A DNA stretch of 23,969 nt from assembly GCA_028875335.1 (NCBI GenBank), contig JAPPEF010000096.1, positions 1 to 23,969 on the forward strand. The letters run 5' to 3'. The stretch's first letter is position 1. Each line of letters begins with the position of its first letter. The notes beneath the pieces were generated by a model. It searched no databases, was not told where the DNA came from, and saw only the letters and a list, made by a program, of their open reading frames with translations. A program made the position numbers and the translations under genes. The stretch is from Gemmatimonadota bacterium (GTDB lineage: Bacteria; Latescibacterota; UBA2968; UBA8231). Shown piece after piece: positions 23,821-23,969 of the stretch.

Positions 23821-23840
23821 AATGATAATAGAATATCATT
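23821..23840. promoter_or_regulatory. Fur/Zur-like operator upstream of the TonB receptor
   Basis: AATGATA and TATCATT form a perfect 7-base inverted repeat with a 6-base AT-rich spacer. It closely resembles the TGATAAT-N-ATTATCA sites of the Fur/Zur family, though it is one base longer in the centre. Position before a metal-type receptor gene supports metal-dependent repression. Confidence 0.55.
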
Positions 23841-23854
23841 GGAGGGCAGCCCAG

Positions 23855-23949
23855 GTTGAGCGATGGGGAGAGGGTTGCTATGGGGCAGTAGCTTGGTGTC
23901 CTGAGGCCGAAGGCGGAACCCAGTGGCCATACCCCTGAAAGAGAGAATA
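23855..23949 (+). other. Possibly structured leader before a gene at the window edge
   Basis: This GC-rich stretch can pair GGG...TATGG (from 23868) with CCATA-CCC (about 23927-23935), and contains a GCC-GAA-GGC hairpin. It may be an untranslated leader or small RNA for a gene starting near 23950. It did not match the riboswitch consensuses I compared it with (cobalamin, Mn, guanidine, c-di-GMP, THF). Confidence 0.2.
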
Positions 23950-23969
23950 ATGAGCTCGCAAGACTTACA
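23950..23969 (+). CDS. Possible start of a gene running off the window
   Basis: An ATG at 23950 opens a frame reading M-S-S-Q-D-L to the end of the window, preceded by a purine run (AAAGAGAGA). Only six codons are visible, so neither its reality nor its function can be judged. It would be divergent from the TonB receptor and share the operator region. Confidence 0.2.

Noticed and set aside
23712..23930. 72-codon open frame on the minus strand upstream of the TonB receptor
   Set aside because: It overlaps the receptor start and the operator dyad, has no ribosome binding site and looks non-coding.
23855..23949. Cobalamin or Mn (yybP-ykoY) riboswitch
   Set aside because: Short matches such as CCAGTGG and GGGG-AGTAG occur, but the conserved cores and their order are missing.

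Overview
The window is GC-rich, densely packed bacterial DNA from a Gram-negative (didermic) organism: it carries a TonB-dependent outer-membrane receptor, and genes are preceded by ordinary AGGAGG-type ribosome binding sites. The lineage cannot be fixed from the sequence. The gene mix, together with short dispersed palindromic repeats at gene ends, would suit an uncultivated, environmental, high-GC phylum, but that is inference. No rRNA, tRNA, CRISPR array or intact insertion sequence is visible. No stretch longer than 300 bases lacks a gene; the longest gaps are 17686-17960 and 23716-23949.

Left part (1-11221). The end of a sugar ABC-transporter permease on the plus strand meets a long minus-strand gene series. 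In transcription order this is an SGNH hydrolase, a YfhO-type membrane protein and a DUF2723 membrane glycosyltransferase with a TPR tail (envelope glycan or glycoprotein work), then a PTS EIIA-Ntr-like protein. It ends with three tightly coupled genes: a helicase-like protein with decayed ATPase motifs, an intact UvrD-type helicase, and a PD-(D/E)XK nuclease with four iron-sulphur cysteines. The last three look like an AddAB-type DNA-end-processing enzyme divided over three polypeptides.

Middle (11319-16902). A noticeably AT-richer HigBA-like toxin-antitoxin pair has a promoter with the operator built in and probably a leaderless toxin mRNA. A plus-strand carbohydrate series follows: NAD-dependent sugar-nucleotide epimerase with a zinc-knuckle insert, nucleotidyltransferase, HddA-like GHMP kinase, metallo-beta-lactamase-fold hydrolase, a small unknown protein and a short-chain dehydrogenase. 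Small repeats sit exactly at several of these gene junctions.

Right part (16903-23969). A second short-chain dehydrogenase (minus) is separated by an AT-rich regulatory region from groES-groEL. The groESL promoter is a textbook sigma-54 (-24/-12) element rather than a CIRCE/HrcA-controlled one, and GroEL ends in a histidine-rich tail instead of the usual GGM repeats. After a strong terminator come a SelA-fold PLP enzyme and a pterin-4a-carbinolamine dehydratase. They converge on a ZnuD-like TonB receptor gene that has a Fur/Zur-like operator upstream.

The most notable items are the split helicase-nuclease trio, the sigma-54 groESL promoter with the His-tailed GroEL, the HigBA control region, and the palindromic or MITE-like repeats that supply stop codons or coding sequence at gene borders.
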